From CALBJU01 sp965247125 (GTDB lineage: Bacteria; Bacteroidota; Rhodothermia; Rhodothermales; UBA10348): a stretch of DNA of 64,000 nt. A program made the position numbers and the translations under genes. The stretch covers positions 992,001-1,056,000 of the forward strand of contig CBDFGO010000002.1 in NCBI GenBank assembly GCA_965247125.1, written 5' to 3'. Of the stretch, positions 16,142-24,794 are shown piece by piece; the first letter of the stretch is position 1, and each line of letters begins with the position of its first letter. A model generated the notes under the pieces. The model searched no databases. It was not told the DNA's origin and saw only the letters and a list, made by a program, of their open reading frames with translations.

Positions 16142-16597
16142 CTACCCCTCGGCGACTTCAGGCTCGACTCGAATCTTGATTTCTGCCACAACTTCGGGAT
16201 GGATTTTCACCGATGCCGTGTAGACGCCCAAAAGACGGATCTCATCTTCAATTTCGATCTTGCGACGATCAATCGCGATGCCGTGCGAAGCCAGTCCGTC
16301 CGCAATCTGTTGCGGCGTGACCGAACCAAAGATGCGGTTTTCCTCGCCAACTTTGGCGTGAATTACCACTTCCACGCTGGCCATTTCCTTCGCCAGTGCT
16401 TCCGCATCTTCCTTTCTCTTTGCGATCTTGCGCGAGGCCTGACGGCGCTCTTCCTCCCAGGCCTTGACTACGCCCCGGGTCGCCAGTCTCGCCAATCCCT
16501 TCGGAATGAGAAAATTTCGACCGTAACCGTCTTTGACGGACACGATGCTTCCCTCATCGCCCAGGTTTTCGACGTCTTCAAGAAGAATGACTTTCAT
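16142..16597 (-). CDS. rplI: 50S ribosomal protein L9
   Basis: Large-subunit protein that binds 23S rRNA near the L1 stalk. The 151 aa product has the full two-domain shape: N-terminal RNA-binding domain (MKVILLEDVENLGDEGSIV, KDGYGRNFLIPKGLA), a long central helix (about 45-75, Lys/Glu-rich) and a C-terminal domain with IFGSVTPQQIADGL. It is the third gene of the rpsF-rpsR-rplI operon and is followed by a clear terminator. Confidence 0.97.
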   Translation of the reverse strand: MKVILLEDVENLGDEGSIVSVKDGYGRNFLIPKGLARLATRGVVKAWEEERRQASRKIAKRKEDAEALAKEMASVEVVIHAKVGEENRIFGSVTPQQIADGLASHGIAIDRRKIEIEDEIRLLGVYTASVKIHPEVVAEIKIRVEPEVAEG

Positions 16598-16637
16598 GAT
16601 AGTGTCGTTCTATGACGGGAAACCCGTCAGTTTCTAA

Positions 16638-16844
16638 TTACTTGAGTGAGTCCGCAACGAAAGGAATCATGGCCATGTGACGTGCGCGTTTGACCGCACG
16701 GGTCAGCTGACGCTGAAACTTTGCAGATACGTTCGTTATGCGACGGGGCAGAATTTTACCCTGCTCATTCAAATATCGTTTAACCAGCTCGATGTCTTTG
16801 TAATCGACGTACTCCGGCTCTCTGAATGGTGAATTCATTGACAT
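16638..16844 (-). CDS. rpsR: 30S ribosomal protein S18
   Basis: A 68 aa small-subunit protein that pairs with S6. I chose the ATG at 16844 (MSMNSPFREPEYVDYKD), which starts 4 bp after the rpsF stop; the frame extends further upstream only as an overlap with rpsF. The conserved core KDIELVKRYLNEQGKILPRR and the basic tail QRQLTRAVKRARHMAMIPF are intact. There is no ssb gene between rpsF and rpsR. Confidence 0.96.
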   Translation of the reverse strand: MSMNSPFREPEYVDYKDIELVKRYLNEQGKILPRRITNVSAKFQRQLTRAVKRARHMAMIPFVADSLK

Positions 16845-16848
16845 AATT

Positions 16849-17244
16849 CTAGTTGTCGGTTTCGGTTGCGGGTTCCGGCTCTGCGTCTGCAGCTGCGGCT
16901 TCTTCGACACGACGGGCACGAGACTCCTCGTAATGGCGAATCATTTTCGCATCCATTCGAAGCGTCATATAACGGAGGATGTTGTCGTCGATCTCCAGGG
17001 CGCGCTCGAGGCGAGTGATAATCGTACCCGAAGAACGGAAATACATGTTGACGTAATATCCGTTGCGTTTTTTCTGGATAGGATAAGAAAGGCGGCGTGC
17101 GCCCCATTCATCCACTTCGATAATCTCCGCGCCGGTTTCCGAGATGTATTTGGTTACCCTGGAAACAAGGTTTTTTACCTGCTCATCGGAAATAACCGAA
17201 TTGACGATGTACGAAAGTTCGTACGTGTTTTCATTTGTAGCCAT
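16849..17244 (-). CDS. rpsF: 30S ribosomal protein S6
   Basis: A 131 aa S6 protein that binds S18 in the small-subunit platform. The family pattern is YELSYIVNSVISDEQVKNLV, EWGARRLSYPIQKKRNGYYV and a C-terminal acidic extension rich in Glu/Ala (about 115-131). A good ribosome site, AAGGGG, lies 4 bp before the ATG. First gene of the operon. I did not find a convincing S6:S18 leader motif in the 157 bp upstream. Confidence 0.96.
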   Translation of the reverse strand: MATNENTYELSYIVNSVISDEQVKNLVSRVTKYISETGAEIIEVDEWGARRLSYPIQKKRNGYYVNMYFRSSGTIITRLERALEIDDNILRYMTLRMDAKMIRHYEESRARRVEEAAAADAEPEPATETDN

Positions 17245-17401
17245 TGATCCCCTTGGAATGTTGATGGGCTATGCCCCGCGAAACGACTTCTATATGATGC
17301 CGCGCACGAAGTAGGGATTGTACAGAACCGCAAAATAAGGATTCGAATTCCTAAAGCCACCCACGGTGGACGCATTCGTCGAATTTACACACGAGCACGG
17401 A

Positions 17402-18478
17402 TTACAGATTCGCCAGACGATCTGCATTTTCGGCAGTACGAAGGGCCTTCAAGATGTCTTCAAGCTCTCCGTTCATAATCTTCTCGAGCGCGTGATTCTT
17501 GTTGTCACCCTCCAGTCGATGGTCTGTGACGCGCCCCTGCGGCCAGTTGTACGTTCGAATCTTTGCACTCCTGTCGCCTGTCGACACCTGGGATCGCCGA
17601 GCTTCACTCCGCTCTGATTCAATTTCCGCCAGTTTCACTTCATACAGTCTGGACCGGAGCACTCTCAGAGCCTTTTCCTTGTTCTTGTGCTGGCTCTTCT
17701 CGTCCTGACAGGTAACCACGAGACCCGTGGGAATGTGTGTAATACGCACGGCTGAATCGGTTGTATTCACGCTCTGCCCTCCCGGACCACTGGAGCGGTA
17801 GACATCTATTTTCAGTTCGTTCGCCTGGATGTCGACGTCCACTTCTTCGGCCTCTGGGAGAACCGCGACGGTAGCGGCTGAGGTGTGAATCCGACCACTC
17901 GACTCTGTGGCCGGTACACGTTGCACGCGATGCACACCACTCTCATACTTCATCGCCCCGTAGGCATCCGCACCGCTGATGCTGAAGATGATCTCCTTGA
18001 AGCCGCCTTTCGTGCCCTGGGAGCTGTTCATCAGATCGATTTTCCAGCCTTTTTTTTCCGCAACCTTGCCGTATAGCCTGAACAAATCGCCGGCAAAGAG
18101 AGCCGCTTCATCTCCGCCCGTCCCGGCCCGAATTTCGATGATGGCATCCTTAGTGTCCTCCGGGTTCTTTGGAATCAGCATCAGCCGGAGATTGTCTTCC
18201 TTGATCGGGAGATCGGATTCCAGGTCCACCAATTCACCCTTCGCCATCTCGACCAGATCGTCTTCGCCTTCTAGAGTGATGAGTTCCTTCAGGTCCGCGA
18301 TCTCTTTCAAAAGGCTCAGATACTCGTCAATGTGACGAACAATATCCCTTAGAGAGGTGTGCTCCCTACCGAGCTTGGCCATCTTTCGCGGATCGGTTGC
18401 AACCGCCGGGTCAGACATCTCAGTGGTGATGTCTGAAAATCGATTTTGTATGCCGTCCAGAACCTCTGAATTGATCAT
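17402..18478 (-). CDS. prfA: Peptide chain release factor 1
   Basis: RF1 recognises UAA and UAG and triggers peptide release. The 358 aa length matches the family. The anticodon-like region includes VPATESSGRIHTSAATV (the RF1 P-x-T site is PAT, about 186), and the catalytic loop is SSGPGGQSVNTTDSAV with GGQ at about 230-232. The domain 1 coiled coil is at about 20-100. It has no neighbours within 150 bp on the same strand. As the UAA-reading factor it matters for the two genes in this window that carry in-frame TAA codons. Confidence 0.97.
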   Translation of the reverse strand: MINSEVLDGIQNRFSDITTEMSDPAVATDPRKMAKLGREHTSLRDIVRHIDEYLSLLKEIADLKELITLEGEDDLVEMAKGELVDLESDLPIKEDNLRLMLIPKNPEDTKDAIIEIRAGTGGDEAALFAGDLFRLYGKVAEKKGWKIDLMNSSQGTKGGFKEIIFSISGADAYGAMKYESGVHRVQRVPATESSGRIHTSAATVAVLPEAEEVDVDIQANELKIDVYRSSGPGGQSVNTTDSAVRITHIPTGLVVTCQDEKSQHKNKEKALRVLRSRLYEVKLAEIESERSEARRSQVSTGDRSAKIRTYNWPQGRVTDHRLEGDNKNHALEKIMNGELEDILKALRTAENADRLANL

Positions 18479-18756
18479 GAGATGCTAAAATTGGAGAAAG
18501 TGGGGCGAATTACGCAGCGACTTCTGATTGGTTCGAAATCAGGGACGAGGATCAGGGTGAGACTCGTATTCGCAGAGTGAGACTCACCACAGGAATCTAT
18601 TTGACCCAAAGAACGCAAATCGGACAGATACGGACGTAATTAACCCCGAGCCTCACGAGAATTCTTCGAGGTTCAAACATGGCACGCTTTCTGTAATCGA
18701 AGTAGCAAATCCCGTTTAGAATTCTCCCGAACTATTCTACAGCCTCCCTTTCCAAT
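18479..18756. other. Intergenic region with a 9 bp direct repeat
   Basis: Divergent spacer between prfA and a small membrane protein gene. GTGAGACTC occurs twice at 18557-18565 and 18577-18585, 20 bp apart (two helical turns), which could be a regulator site. I see no gene here. Confidence 0.4.
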
Positions 18757-19137
18757 ATGCTAGCATCCCCCTACCATCGCATTACCAGTTCGAATTCGGT
18801 TCGCGGAATCGTCCTATGGGTTGTGACCTGCTTTACCGTTTTCTATGTGATTGATGGCCTGGCTACGCGTCCGAGACCGGTAGAGGTCGAATCGTTCAGA
18901 GAAACCGGGATGAACGACGAGCAGGTTTTATCGATGGCCCTCCAGAACGCGAATGAATCGCGCTCGATTTCGTGGTGGATCCATGATCGAGAGGCCTATC
19001 TCGTGTTCGACAAAGATCGCAACTACCTCATCAGCGAAGCTACTTATACGATCTTCGATCTGAAGCCGGAGCAGGATGCTTCCGGAACTCCGATCCGGGT
19101 CTTCCGACAGAACGTCGCCGGGATACAGGCTCCTTAG
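18757..19137 (+). CDS. Hypothetical single-pass membrane protein
   Basis: A 126 aa protein with one hydrophobic helix (about 18-37, IVLWVVTCFTVFYVIDGLA) and a C-terminal globular part of about 85 residues, probably periplasmic. I do not recognise the family. The reading frame fills the space between divergent prfA and convergent glmS and has codon use like its neighbours, so it is probably real. No operon partner. Confidence 0.55.
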   Translation: MLASPYHRITSSNSVRGIVLWVVTCFTVFYVIDGLATRPRPVEVESFRETGMNDEQVLSMALQNANESRSISWWIHDREAYLVFDKDRNYLISEATYTIFDLKPEQDASGTPIRVFRQNVAGIQAP

Positions 19138-19223
19138 AACTCCGAAGAACGTAAGCTCGTCTGTGGAGCGGCTAGAAACGAAACCATCTGAAGCACTCGC
19201 TCAGAGTTCGTGTAGATCTCGGC

Positions 19224-21056
19224 TTATTCGACGGTTACACTCTTGGCCAGATTCCGAGGCTGATCTACGTCACAGCCGCGCATGACCGCGATGTAATAGG
19301 ACAGTAGCTGGAGCGGAATGACGGAAAGAAGTGGACTTAGCAGCTCTTTCGTCCGGGGAATTCGAATCACGTGTTCGCAAAGACCGTCGAGGTCGCCATT
19401 GGTAGCGTCCGTCACTGCGATCACGATTCCGTCTCGCGCGACCACTTCTTCGATGTTCGAGAGAACTTTCTGATATGAACTGTCCTGCATTGCCAGAAAT
19501 ACTACCGGCATGGATTGGTCGATCAGTGCAATCGGGCCGTGCTTCATCTCGGCTGCCGGGTATCCTTCCGCGTGGATATAAGAAATCTCTTTCAGCTTGA
19601 GTGCACCTTCAAGTGCGACTGGAAAGTTCGGCCCGCGTCCGAGGTACAAAAAATTGGAAGCGTGCCCGTAGATCTGCGAAATCTCTTTTACGTAGTCTGC
19701 CGAATCCAGCACCTGTTGGATCTTTGCGGGAATCGCTTTCATCTCAGCGACATATTCTTTCAGTTCATCATCCCCAAGGGTCCTACCCTGGGACAATTTC
19801 AGGGCCAGCTGGGTCAGGACGCTCACCTGAGCCGTGAATGCCTTGGTAGAAGCAACACCTATTTCAGGACCAGCGTGCAGATAGACACCCGCATTGGTTT
19901 CTCGGGCGACGGTCGACCCAACCGTGTTACATATCCCGTAAACGGGCACGTTATTTTTTTGGGCTTCTTTCATCGCGGCCAGTGTATCGGCCGTCTCGCC
20001 GCTCTGAGAAATCACGATCACCGCATCACCATCACGCAGTATTGGATTCCGGTAGCGGAATTCAGATGCGTACTCCACTTCGACTGGAATGCGGGCGAGC
20101 GATTCGATGAGATACTCGCCAACGAGGGCTGCATGCCAGGACGTGCCGCAGGCGCAGAGAATAATTCGGGAGGCATTTTTGAGGTCTTCGATCGAATCCA
20201 TCATCCCACCAAGCTGGACGAACGGATCGTGATCGAGCATTCGGCCCCGCATTGAATTTTCGACCGCAGAAGGCTGCTCCATGATCTCCTTGAGCATGAA
20301 ATGCTCGTATCCGCCCTTTTCAATCTGTTCGAGATCCCATTCCAGCTCGTGGACGGTCTTATCGAGCGCCACGTCCGCCACTGAGAAAACCTTGAATCCA
20401 CTACGCCGGACGATGATCAATTCACCATCGTTCAGGTAGACAACTTTCTTCGTGTACTCGATAATCGGCGCGGCATCAGAGCCCAGAAAATACTCACCTT
20501 CGCCAATTCCCAGAAGCAAAGGGGATCCCTTCCTGGCAGCAATGAGCATGTCAGAATCTTCACCCGAGACCAAAGCAATACCATAGGCGCCTTCAACTTG
20601 ACTGAGTGCTTGCCGAACAGCTTTCCCAAGTGAGAGACCCGTGTTTTTTTGGACATCCTCGATCAGACGAACGAGCACCTCGGTGTCCGTCTGAGAGGTA
20701 AATTTGTATCCTCTCGACGAAAGACTTTCCCTCAGAGCGCTATAATTTTCGATAATTCCGTTGTGGACCAGGGCAAACGTTCCGTCCGAACTGACGTGAG
20801 GATGGGCATTGACATCATTCGGCGTGCCGTGCGTCGCCCACCGGGTGTGTCCAATTCCGATCTTTCCGGAAATGCCGGCGCGCTCAAGATCGTTCGAGAG
20901 ATGGACGATTTTGCCCTTTTTCTTCCGAACCTCGAGCTTTCCATTGGCAATTGCGATGCCTGCGGAGTCGTATCCACGATACTCAAGACGAGACAATCCC
21001 TTGATCAGGATGTCTGACGCCTGTCGTTCACCGATGTATCCAACTATTCCGCACAT
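19224..21056 (-). CDS. glmS: Glutamine--fructose-6-phosphate aminotransferase
   Basis: Makes glucosamine-6-phosphate from fructose-6-phosphate and glutamine, the entry to peptidoglycan and LPS amino sugars. The 610 aa enzyme begins MCGIVGYIG with the N-terminal nucleophile Cys2. The glutaminase domain runs to about 240 (GHTRWATHG, HNGIIENY), then two SIS domains (about 290-420, CACGTSWHAALVGEYLIESL; about 455-600, LGRGPNFPVALEGALKLKE), and the C-terminal LAKSVTVE that reaches the active site. Length and motifs are complete. Monocistronic on the minus strand, with a leader hairpin near the start codon. Confidence 0.97.
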   Translation of the reverse strand: MCGIVGYIGERQASDILIKGLSRLEYRGYDSAGIAIANGKLEVRKKKGKIVHLSNDLERAGISGKIGIGHTRWATHGTPNDVNAHPHVSSDGTFALVHNGIIENYSALRESLSSRGYKFTSQTDTEVLVRLIEDVQKNTGLSLGKAVRQALSQVEGAYGIALVSGEDSDMLIAARKGSPLLLGIGEGEYFLGSDAAPIIEYTKKVVYLNDGELIIVRRSGFKVFSVADVALDKTVHELEWDLEQIEKGGYEHFMLKEIMEQPSAVENSMRGRMLDHDPFVQLGGMMDSIEDLKNASRIILCACGTSWHAALVGEYLIESLARIPVEVEYASEFRYRNPILRDGDAVIVISQSGETADTLAAMKEAQKNNVPVYGICNTVGSTVARETNAGVYLHAGPEIGVASTKAFTAQVSVLTQLALKLSQGRTLGDDELKEYVAEMKAIPAKIQQVLDSADYVKEISQIYGHASNFLYLGRGPNFPVALEGALKLKEISYIHAEGYPAAEMKHGPIALIDQSMPVVFLAMQDSSYQKVLSNIEEVVARDGIVIAVTDATNGDLDGLCEHVIRIPRTKELLSPLLSVIPLQLLSYYIAVMRGCDVDQPRNLAKSVTVE

Positions 21057-21075
21057 ATCGTGGGTGTCGCATTAG

Positions 21076-21105
21076 CCCATTTCAGGCGAAATGGGAGGTT
21101 TTTTT
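21076..21105. promoter_or_regulatory. Hairpin in the glmS leader; terminator-like on the plus strand
   Basis: CCCATTTC, loop AGGC, GAAATGGG (21076-21095), then AGG and T7 (21099-21105) on the plus strand. On the plus strand it looks like an intrinsic terminator. On the minus strand it is an A-flanked 8 bp hairpin ending 20 nt before the glmS start codon. It is far too small to be a glmS ribozyme. Confidence 0.45.
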
Positions 21106-21218
21106 CTAAAAACGCGAAACTGGGAGTAGAATTCAGCGCAAAACACTCAAAAATCCTGCCGGTTTCCTCCTTTCCATGATCCTGCCGATAAATTGGCCGC
21201 GCGGAAAGTGCCGAAAGT

Positions 21219-21254
21219 GCGGAATTCAAGCCGGGGGCGGAATTCAAGCCGGGG
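21219..21254. repeat. 18 bp tandem repeat, two exact copies
   Basis: GCGGAATTCAAGCCGGGG at 21219-21236 and again at 21237-21254, directly abutting, between the DAHP synthase stop and glmS. A degenerate 9 bp repeat (GAAAGTGCC/GAAAGTGCG) lies just to its left. Function unknown; slippage-prone. Confidence 0.85.
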
Positions 21255-21282
21255 GCAGAACATAGGCAATCGATGGCGGAGT

Positions 21283-22320
21283 TCAGCCGGTTTCTACCGC
21301 CGGGTCCATTACCGACCGGCCAACGGCAGAAGCAATCATTCGTACTTGATCCATCATCTCCGTGAGCTCGTCAAACACCAGTGATTGTGGTCCATCACTC
21401 AAGGATCGTTCGGGTGCAGGATGCACCTCGATCAGCAGTCCGTCTGCACCGGCCGCGATGGCTGCTCGGGCCATGGGTACTATCTCGTTTCGGGTTCCGA
21501 CACCGTGACCGGGATCCACGATCACAGGAAGGTGGCTCTTGGCCTTCACGACCGGCACCGCCGAGATGTCCAGCGTGTTTCGGGTGGACGGTTCGAATGT
21601 GCGGATGCCCCGCTCACACAGAATTACATTGGGGTTATTTTCGGCGAGGATGTATTCGGCACTCATGAGCCATTCTTCAATCGTGGCTGACATTCCTCGC
21701 TCAAGAAGTATCGGAAGACCGGTTTGTCCGACTGCTTTCAGGAGCGGATAATTCTGCATGTTGCGCGCCCCGATCTGAAGCATGTCCGCGTATCTGGCGA
21801 TCAGCTCCGTCTGAGGAGGTTCGATGATCTCAGTCACCACTGCCAGACCATTCCTGTCAGCCGCGTCGCGCATCATAACCAACTCGGGCTCTCCGAGTCC
21901 TTGAAACAAATGGGGAGCAGAGTGAGGCTTGAAGGACCCGCCGCGAAGGATGGTCCCCCCGGACTCGGAAACCATTTTCGCACACTGCTCAATACGCTCC
22001 TCAGATTCCACGGAGCAGGGTCCGGCCATGACAACCACCCGATCTGCACCTACCGTCTCATTGCCGACCTTCACCTTAGTGAGGTCCTGTTTCCAAGCCC
22101 GACTCGCGAACTTATATGGATCGGTAACCCGGTGAACTTCCGATACACCATCCAGGAGTTGCAGATGTCGAACGTCAAACTCGGGGTTCACGCCCACCGC
22201 GCCCAGAACCGAGCGTTGGCTCCCACTGGAGCGGTGGACATCAAAACCGTATTCATTGAGCTCCGAGATGACGGTTTCAATTTGACCTTCGGAGGCCCCA
22301 ATATTCATGACTACGATCAT
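21283..22320 (-). CDS. aroF: 3-deoxy-7-phosphoheptulonate synthase (class I-beta, ACT-like N-domain)
   Basis: First enzyme of the shikimate pathway: phosphoenolpyruvate plus erythrose-4-phosphate to DAHP. I chose the ATG at 22320, which overlaps the tyrS stop as ATGA, giving 345 aa (MIVVMNIGASEGQ). A ferredoxin-like regulatory domain (about 1-70) precedes the barrel, whose motifs are MAGPCSVES, LRGGSFKPHSAPHLFQG, IGARNMQNYPLL, DPGHGVGTR and EVHPAPERSLSDGPQSL. The N-terminal domain is the type that gives feedback control by aromatic amino acids. Coupling to tyrS links tyrosine use and aromatic synthesis. The gene symbol is by function; aroG would also be used. Confidence 0.92.
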   Translation of the reverse strand: MIVVMNIGASEGQIETVISELNEYGFDVHRSSGSQRSVLGAVGVNPEFDVRHLQLLDGVSEVHRVTDPYKFASRAWKQDLTKVKVGNETVGADRVVVMAGPCSVESEERIEQCAKMVSESGGTILRGGSFKPHSAPHLFQGLGEPELVMMRDAADRNGLAVVTEIIEPPQTELIARYADMLQIGARNMQNYPLLKAVGQTGLPILLERGMSATIEEWLMSAEYILAENNPNVILCERGIRTFEPSTRNTLDISAVPVVKAKSHLPVIVDPGHGVGTRNEIVPMARAAIAAGADGLLIEVHPAPERSLSDGPQSLVFDELTEMMDQVRMIASAVGRSVMDPAVETG

Positions 22321-23615
22321 GACTTGTCCTCCGAACCAATCCGAACGATGTGATAGGTTCGCTTTCCTTTTCTCAACACAATCAGCTCGCCCTCTACACA
22401 ATCGTCGATGGTCAGCCGACGGTTTTCGTCTTCGCTGCGGGCATTGTTCACGAACAGTCCACCTTGCCTGATGAGGCGCCTCGCTTCACCGTTGGAAGCC
22501 GTGATGCCCGTTTCTCTGCATAAATCGAGAATCCCAATTCCCTCGCCGTCGAGTTCTCCCGCAGAAAGCACCGTCGAGGGCACATCTTCAAAAATATCTA
22601 TCAAATCCGTTACGCTCAGAGAGTCCATCGACCCCCCGAAAAGAACTTTTGAGGCTGATTCTGCCTTGTCCAGTTCGGTCTCGCCATGAACCATCGTCGT
22701 TACGAGCCTCGCGAGCGACCGCTGAGCTTCCCTGGAACCCGGTCGCTGAACGAGTTCTTCCTCGAGGCCGGCAATTTCCGTTTCCGACAACCATGTAAAT
22801 GACTTCAGGTAGGGGATTGCGTCATTATCGTCCGTGTTCATCCAGAACTGATAAAATCGGTACGGAGAGGTCCTCTCCTTATCCAGCCAGACCGTTCCCG
22901 ATTCGGTTTTACCGAATTTCGTTCCCGATGAGTTGGTGACCAGAGGGAAGACGAGGCCGTGGACCTTGTTTCCGTTCACACGTCGGATCAGGTCCGCTCC
23001 AGCCAGTATGTTTCCCCATTGATCACTTCCGCCCAACTGCAAGGAACAATCGGCCCGGCGATTGAGCTCGAGAAAGTCGTACGCCTGCAGCATCATGTAA
23101 GAAAATTCCGTATACGACATTCCATCTTCAGACTGCAGTCGCCGCTTTACAGATTCCTTCGCCATCATGTAATTGACGGTAAAGTGTTTTCCGACGTCAC
23201 GCAGGAAGTCAATCATCTGCAATTCTCCAAGCCAATCGAGATTGTTCACGATTTTTGCCTGGTTGCCCTTGCGTTCAAAATCCAGAAAGCGGGTCAGCTG
23301 ATTCCTGATGCCCTCGAGATTTTCCTGGACGAGATCACTGGTCAGTAATTGCCTCTCGGTCGCCTTCCCGCTTGGATCGCCGATCAGACCCGTACCTCCG
23401 CCAACAAGGGCAATCGGGGTGTGTCCGAATCGCTGCAGTCGAGCCAGGCCCATGATGGGCAGCAAGGATCCGACATGCAGACTTGAAGCCGTGGGGTCGA
23501 ATCCGATGTATGCCGTGATTGACTCTTTTCCGAGAACTTTCTCCACACCGGGTGTCGAATCATAGAGTAGCCCGCGCCACTCGAACTCATCGTAAATGTT
23601 GCCCTGAATGCTCAT
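22317..23615 (-). CDS. tyrS: Tyrosyl-tRNA synthetase
   Basis: Class I synthetase charging tRNA-Tyr, 432 aa. The HIGH-like site is HVGSLLPIMGLAR (about 47) and the KMSKS-like site is KFGKTESGTVWL (about 236). A TyrRS helical domain (about 270-340) and a C-terminal S4 RNA-binding domain (GEARRLIRQGGLFVNNARS, about 375-430) follow. Overlaps the DAHP synthase gene by 4 bp (ATGA). Upstream by 105 bp is the lptB-like gene on the same strand, so it may belong to the long lpt transcript. Confidence 0.96.
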   Translation of the reverse strand: MSIQGNIYDEFEWRGLLYDSTPGVEKVLGKESITAYIGFDPTASSLHVGSLLPIMGLARLQRFGHTPIALVGGGTGLIGDPSGKATERQLLTSDLVQENLEGIRNQLTRFLDFERKGNQAKIVNNLDWLGELQMIDFLRDVGKHFTVNYMMAKESVKRRLQSEDGMSYTEFSYMMLQAYDFLELNRRADCSLQLGGSDQWGNILAGADLIRRVNGNKVHGLVFPLVTNSSGTKFGKTESGTVWLDKERTSPYRFYQFWMNTDDNDAIPYLKSFTWLSETEIAGLEEELVQRPGSREAQRSLARLVTTMVHGETELDKAESASKVLFGGSMDSLSVTDLIDIFEDVPSTVLSAGELDGEGIGILDLCRETGITASNGEARRLIRQGGLFVNNARSEDENRRLTIDDCVEGELIVLRKGKRTYHIVRIGSEDKS

Positions 23616-23720
23616 TTCTGAATGTTTTGTCGGGTCACAGCCCGATTCAGTATTAAAGGGGGTTATCAGTCAAATCGATTGAAAAGGGCCTTGTAGACCC
23701 TTTCGATGTAGGCCTGTTCC

Positions 23721-24785
23721 TCAGCGGTACCGCTCCAGACGGAACCGTTCTCCAAGGTAACGGCGACGTACCTCAGGATCAGAAGCAAGTGCTTCCGCCG
23801 TTCCCTGTTTTAGAATCATGCCTTCATACAATAGGTATGCGCGATCCGTAATGGCCAGTGTTTCGTGCACATTGTGGTCCGTGATGAGAACTCCAATTCC
23901 CCGCTTCTTGAGTCGGTTCACGATATGCTGGATATCTTCTACCGCGATGGGATCGACACCCGCAAAAGGCTCATCGAGAAGGAAGAATGAGGGCCTGGTC
24001 GCCAGTGCTCTAGCGATTTCAGTCCGGCGTCGTTCCCCTCCCGAAAGAGTGTATCCTTTTGAGCGTCGAACCTTTTCAAGTCCGAATTCCTCGATTAACT
24101 CCTCCACCCGAACCTTTCGTTCTGAGCGAGAGAGGGACTGATATTCCAGAACCGCCGCGAGATTGTCTTCAACGCTGAGTTGTGCAAAAATGGACGCCTC
24201 CTGAGCCAGATAGCCGATACCCCTGCGGGCGCGCTCATACATGGGGAGGTTCGTGATATCCTCATTTCCTAAAATGACCCTTCCACCATCAGGCCGCACC
24301 ATTCCCACTATCATATAGAAGGTTGTCGTTTTTCCCGCACCATTGGGTCCCAGCAATCCGACGATTTCCCCCTGCCGGACCTCTATTTCTATGGCCTTCA
24401 CAACGGACCGTTTTCGGTACCGTTTCACCAGGCCATCTGCCCTCAGCACCAGATCACCCAGTTCCACCTCACTACCGGCCCCGTTTTCTTCGTGCGAGAT
24501 CTGAGTCGCTTTTCGGACAATCTCATCGATGAATGGGTCGAGGGATTCATCTTCAGCGTCTGAGGCGGGTAAGACAGGGCTGTTTGGAATCATCCTGTAA
24601 GCTTTGTGCCAGGCCTTCACCGCGTCAGCTTCCTGCAGGTTCGCTTCATATGCTTGAGCCAGAAGCACGTGCGCAATGACGAACGTCGGCACGAGTTCGA
24701 CGAGGTCTTCAAGTAAGGGAATCACCAGCTGGGGCTGGCCCTCCTTGAACAACTCCAGTGCCTTTTCTATTTCCTGTAGTGCCAT
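23721..24785 (-). CDS. lptB: LPS export ABC ATPase LptB with an N-terminal TPR-like extension
   Basis: ATPase of the Lpt machine that extracts LPS from the inner membrane. The C-terminal 240 residues are a typical LptB: GLLGPNGAGKTTTFYMIVG (Walker A, about 143), LAQEASIFAQLSVEDN (Q-loop), LSGGERRRTEIARAL (signature), FFLLDEPFAGVDPIA (Walker B) and ITDHNVHETLAITDRAY (His switch). LptB is normally about 240 aa, but this protein has 354. The first 75 residues (ALELFKEGQPQLVIPLLEDL, then AHVLLAQAYEANLQEADAVK) look like two tetratricopeptide helix pairs, followed by a charged linker. The extension is in frame with no internal stop. Lies 9 bp after the LptA gene. Confidence 0.9.
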   Translation of the reverse strand: MALQEIEKALELFKEGQPQLVIPLLEDLVELVPTFVIAHVLLAQAYEANLQEADAVKAWHKAYRMIPNSPVLPASDAEDESLDPFIDEIVRKATQISHEENGAGSEVELGDLVLRADGLVKRYRKRSVVKAIEIEVRQGEIVGLLGPNGAGKTTTFYMIVGMVRPDGGRVILGNEDITNLPMYERARRGIGYLAQEASIFAQLSVEDNLAAVLEYQSLSRSERKVRVEELIEEFGLEKVRRSKGYTLSGGERRRTEIARALATRPSFFLLDEPFAGVDPIAVEDIQHIVNRLKKRGIGVLITDHNVHETLAITDRAYLLYEGMILKQGTAEALASDPEVRRRYLGERFRLERYR

Positions 24786-24794
24786 AGTTACCGA

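Noticed and set aside
21057..21282. glmS ribozyme in the glmS leader
   Set aside because: Only a 20 nt hairpin is present. The double-pseudoknot core of about 150 nt and its conserved bases are absent, and the ribozyme is typical of Firmicutes.
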